Shown here: piece after piece, positions 62,380 through 64,000 of the stretch | Position numbering within the stretch: the first letter of the stretch is position 1 | How the letters are laid out: the number at the start of each line of letters is the position of its first letter | NCBI RefSeq assembly: GCF_012911975.1 | Contig: NZ_SMDQ01000012.1 | Span: 1-64,000, forward strand | Direction of reading: 5' to 3' | Source: Nodosilinea sp. P-1105 | GTDB lineage: Bacteria; Cyanobacteriota; Cyanobacteriia; Phormidesmidales; Phormidesmidaceae | Length of the DNA: 64,000 nt | Position numbers and translations under genes: made by a program | The notes under the pieces: model-generated | The model's database searches: none | Told to the model about the DNA's origin: nothing | What the model saw: the letters and a program-made list of their open reading frames with translations, nothing else

Positions 62380-64000
62380 ATGTCAGAACTCTATGATGTT
62401 TTTATTTCCTATGGGCGGGCAGATAGCAAAGGGTTTGCCAAAAATCTCTGTCAGCAATTAACTGCCAACGGTTATCGAGTCTGGCTAGACTTAAACGACA
62501 TTCCCCTGGGGGTTAACTATCAATCGCAGATTGATACGGATTTAGAGCGATCGCATAATTTCATCTTTATTATGTCGCCCCATTCGGTTAATTCTAAATA
62601 TTGCTACATCGAGGTAGAGCGAGCCGTCGCCTTACATAAACGGATTATTCCGCTGCTACATATTGACAAAATTGACCAGGCAACCTGGCAAGCTAGGTAT
62701 CCACAGGGCACAGAGACAGAATGGCAAGAGTATGTAGCCAAAAATTATCATTTTGGTGATGTCCGCAACCCCAGGATGCATCCAGCTCTGGGAAAAATTA
62801 ATTGGGTTGATGGTCGTGCGAACCAGGGCGACTGGGAATCGGCCTTTGCTGGATTAATTAATATCTTAGAGCGACATAAAGACTATGTTCATCAGCACAC
62901 CCATATCCTGGTTCGAGCCCTCCAGTGGAAAGCTCAACAACGGCAGTCACAGCTGCTGTTGATTGGCCAGGAGCGAGAGCAGGCCGAAGCCTGGCTAAAC
63001 CAAAAATTTCAATCAGAACAGCCCCCCTGCACGCCCACCAACCTCCATGGGGAATACATCACAGAAAGCATCAAGAATGCCCATAACTTGATGACTCAGG
63101 TGTTTCTCGCCCATGCTGAAGCCGATGTTGACACCATGGTGAACGTGCGCCAGTGGCTTTGGCGAGAGGGCATTACGGTCTGGACCCATGGTGCAGATAT
63201 TCCGACAGGGGCGGCGTTTCAGCAAGCCATTGACCAGGGCATCGAGCAGGCGGATAACCTGGTGTATTTATTGTCCCCCGATGCGGCCAAGTCCACCTAC
63301 TGTCAACACGAACTCAACTATGCCCTTGCTTTAAATAAGCGAATTGTGCCGATTCTGGTGCGCCCCACCCCCTTGGCCGACCAGCCACCAGCCCTAAGCC
63401 AATTGCAATATATTGATCTCACAGATAACCAACAGGAAGAAGACTATCAGCTAGACAGAAGTCAACTGCTGCGCATTCTGAAAACTGACCAGACCTATTA
63501 TCAGTACCACAAACTATTACTGACTAAAGCTCTGAAGTGGCAGCAACAACACCGTAACCCCGGTATTTTGCTGCGAGGCTATAACCTGAAGCAGGCGACC
63601 ACCTGGCTCAAAACAGCCAAGATTCGCCCCAATCATCCCCCGACGGACCTGCAGATCGAGTTTATCAACGAAAGTTTGCGCCAACCTCCCGCAGAGTCCC
63701 TGGATGTGTTTATCTCTTACTCCCGTGCAGACTCCGATTTTGCCCGCAAGTTGAATGATAATTTGCAAATCTATGGCAAACTGACCTGGTTTGATCAAGA
63801 AAGTATTGCCGCCTCTAGCGCTGACTTTCAAGCCGAAATTTATCGTGGCATTGAAGCGTCTGACAACTTTTTATTTATTTTGTCTCCTCGGGCGGTGAAC
63901 TCCCCCTACTGTGCCGATGAAGTGGAGTATGCCGCCAGGCTGAATAAACGGTTCATTACCGTGCTACATCAGCCTATAACATTGACAGACTGTCATCCTG
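62380..64000 (+). CDS. Multi-TIR-domain protein (incomplete at right edge)
   Basis: The frame is open from the ATG at 62380 to the window end (540 codons). It has three TIR domains. TIR1 opens LYDVFISYGRADSKGFAKNL and has SKYCYIEVERA with Glu78; TIR2 opens QVFLAHAEADVDTMVNVRQW and has STYCQHELNYA with Glu311; TIR3 opens LDVFISYSRADSDFARKL and has SPYCADEVEYA with Glu514. The Glu after the Cys is the catalytic position of NAD-cleaving TIR domains. Between domains lie similar linkers of about 80-100 residues (HILVRALQWKAQQRQSQLLL; YYQYHKLLLTKALKWQQQHR). Such TIR-linker repeats precede WD40 or NTPase domains in cyanobacterial signalling/defence proteins, but the C-terminus is not visible here. 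Confidence 0.88.
   Translation, partial: MSELYDVFISYGRADSKGFAKNLCQQLTANGYRVWLDLNDIPLGVNYQSQIDTDLERSHNFIFIMSPHSVNSKYCYIEVERAVALHKRIIPLLHIDKIDQATWQARYPQGTETEWQEYVAKNYHFGDVRNPRMHPALGKINWVDGRANQGDWESAFAGLINILERHKDYVHQHTHILVRALQWKAQQRQSQLLLIGQEREQAEAWLNQKFQSEQPPCTPTNLHGEYITESIKNAHNLMTQVFLAHAEADVDTMVNVRQWLWREGITVWTHGADIPTGAAFQQAIDQGIEQADNLVYLLSPDAAKSTYCQHELNYALALNKRIVPILVRPTPLADQPPALSQLQYIDLTDNQQEEDYQLDRSQLLRILKTDQTYYQYHKLLLTKALKWQQQHRNPGILLRGYNLKQATTWLKTAKIRPNHPPTDLQIEFINESLRQPPAESLDVFISYSRADSDFARKLNDNLQIYGKLTWFDQESIAASSADFQAEIYRGIEASDNFLFILSPRAVNSPYCADEVEYAARLNKRFITVLHQPITLTDCHP

Overview
The window is chromosomal DNA from a cyanobacterium, probably a filamentous Leptolyngbya/Phormidium-like lineage (the lineage is inferred). 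The evidence is the photosynthesis genes chlH, psbK and petG, a group 3 sigma factor SigF, the tgt-psbK neighbourhood, a cyanobacteriochrome-type GAF domain, and many GCGATCGC (HIP1-like) octamers. Most of the first 46 kb is ordinary housekeeping sequence. The last 17 kb is accessory sequence rich in nucleases, helicases, repeats and decayed restriction genes.

Region by region. 0-2.2 kb: ispE, a DUF3082 membrane protein and the 5' stub of an FeS-type photolyase, all on the minus strand, then a degenerate stretch with an hsdM-like scrap and a palindromic repeat. 2.2-6.2 kb: chlH (Mg-chelatase H). 6.7-13.7 kb: a TPR protein, a CBS-cyanobacteriochrome-PAS histidine kinase, a receiver-ATPase protein lacking the phospho-accepting His, and a pentapeptide-repeat protein. 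14-18.4 kb: a small conserved protein with glutathionyl-hydroquinone reductase, malQ, tgt and psbK. 18.5-26.9 kb: a membrane-anchored acidic protein, a structured RNA resembling SRP RNA, tRNA-Glu(UUC) with a textbook promoter and terminator, a UbiG-like methyltransferase, a GT2 glycosyltransferase, a DUF547 protein, a rhodanese, a GGCT-fold protein, a site-2 protease and a PRC-barrel protein. 27-46.8 kb: a secreted choice-of-anchor I protein, leuA, an unrecognised 555-residue protein, sufA/iscA, an FGGY sugar kinase, petG, a Uup-like ABC-F ATPase, sigF, a HAD phosphatase, a transglutaminase-like protein, an NAD(P)-binding SDR, a DUF1997 protein, panB, ahcY and ubiD.

46.9-52.4 kb is a type I restriction locus (order of transcription hsdM, hsdS, a YhcG/DUF1016 nuclease, hsdR). 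Both hsdM and hsdR have lost their central domains by deletions that kept the reading frame, while hsdS and the YhcG gene look intact. The hsdM-hsdS junction is a ladder of four copies of the hsdM 3' end, mixed with a 25-bp tandem array and a GIY-YIG nuclease gene that sits between two direct copies of the same repeat block. This is the most unusual structure here. 52.5-64 kb holds a SNF2 helicase, a free-standing HsdR_N-type nuclease, a UvrD-like helicase, a ferredoxin-MBL hydrolase and, running off the right edge, a protein with at least three TIR domains joined by a repeated linker.

Two dispersed palindromic repeat families (three copies each) and several shorter ones link the housekeeping and accessory halves. 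Short perfect tandem duplications lie in front of leuA, ahcY, the receiver-ATPase gene and the TIR gene. ChlH and tRNA-Glu both belong to tetrapyrrole synthesis (tRNA-Glu is the precursor of 5-aminolevulinate), and PsbK and PetG serve photosystem II and cytochrome b6f. All family assignments come from reading motifs in the translated sequence; no database search was run.
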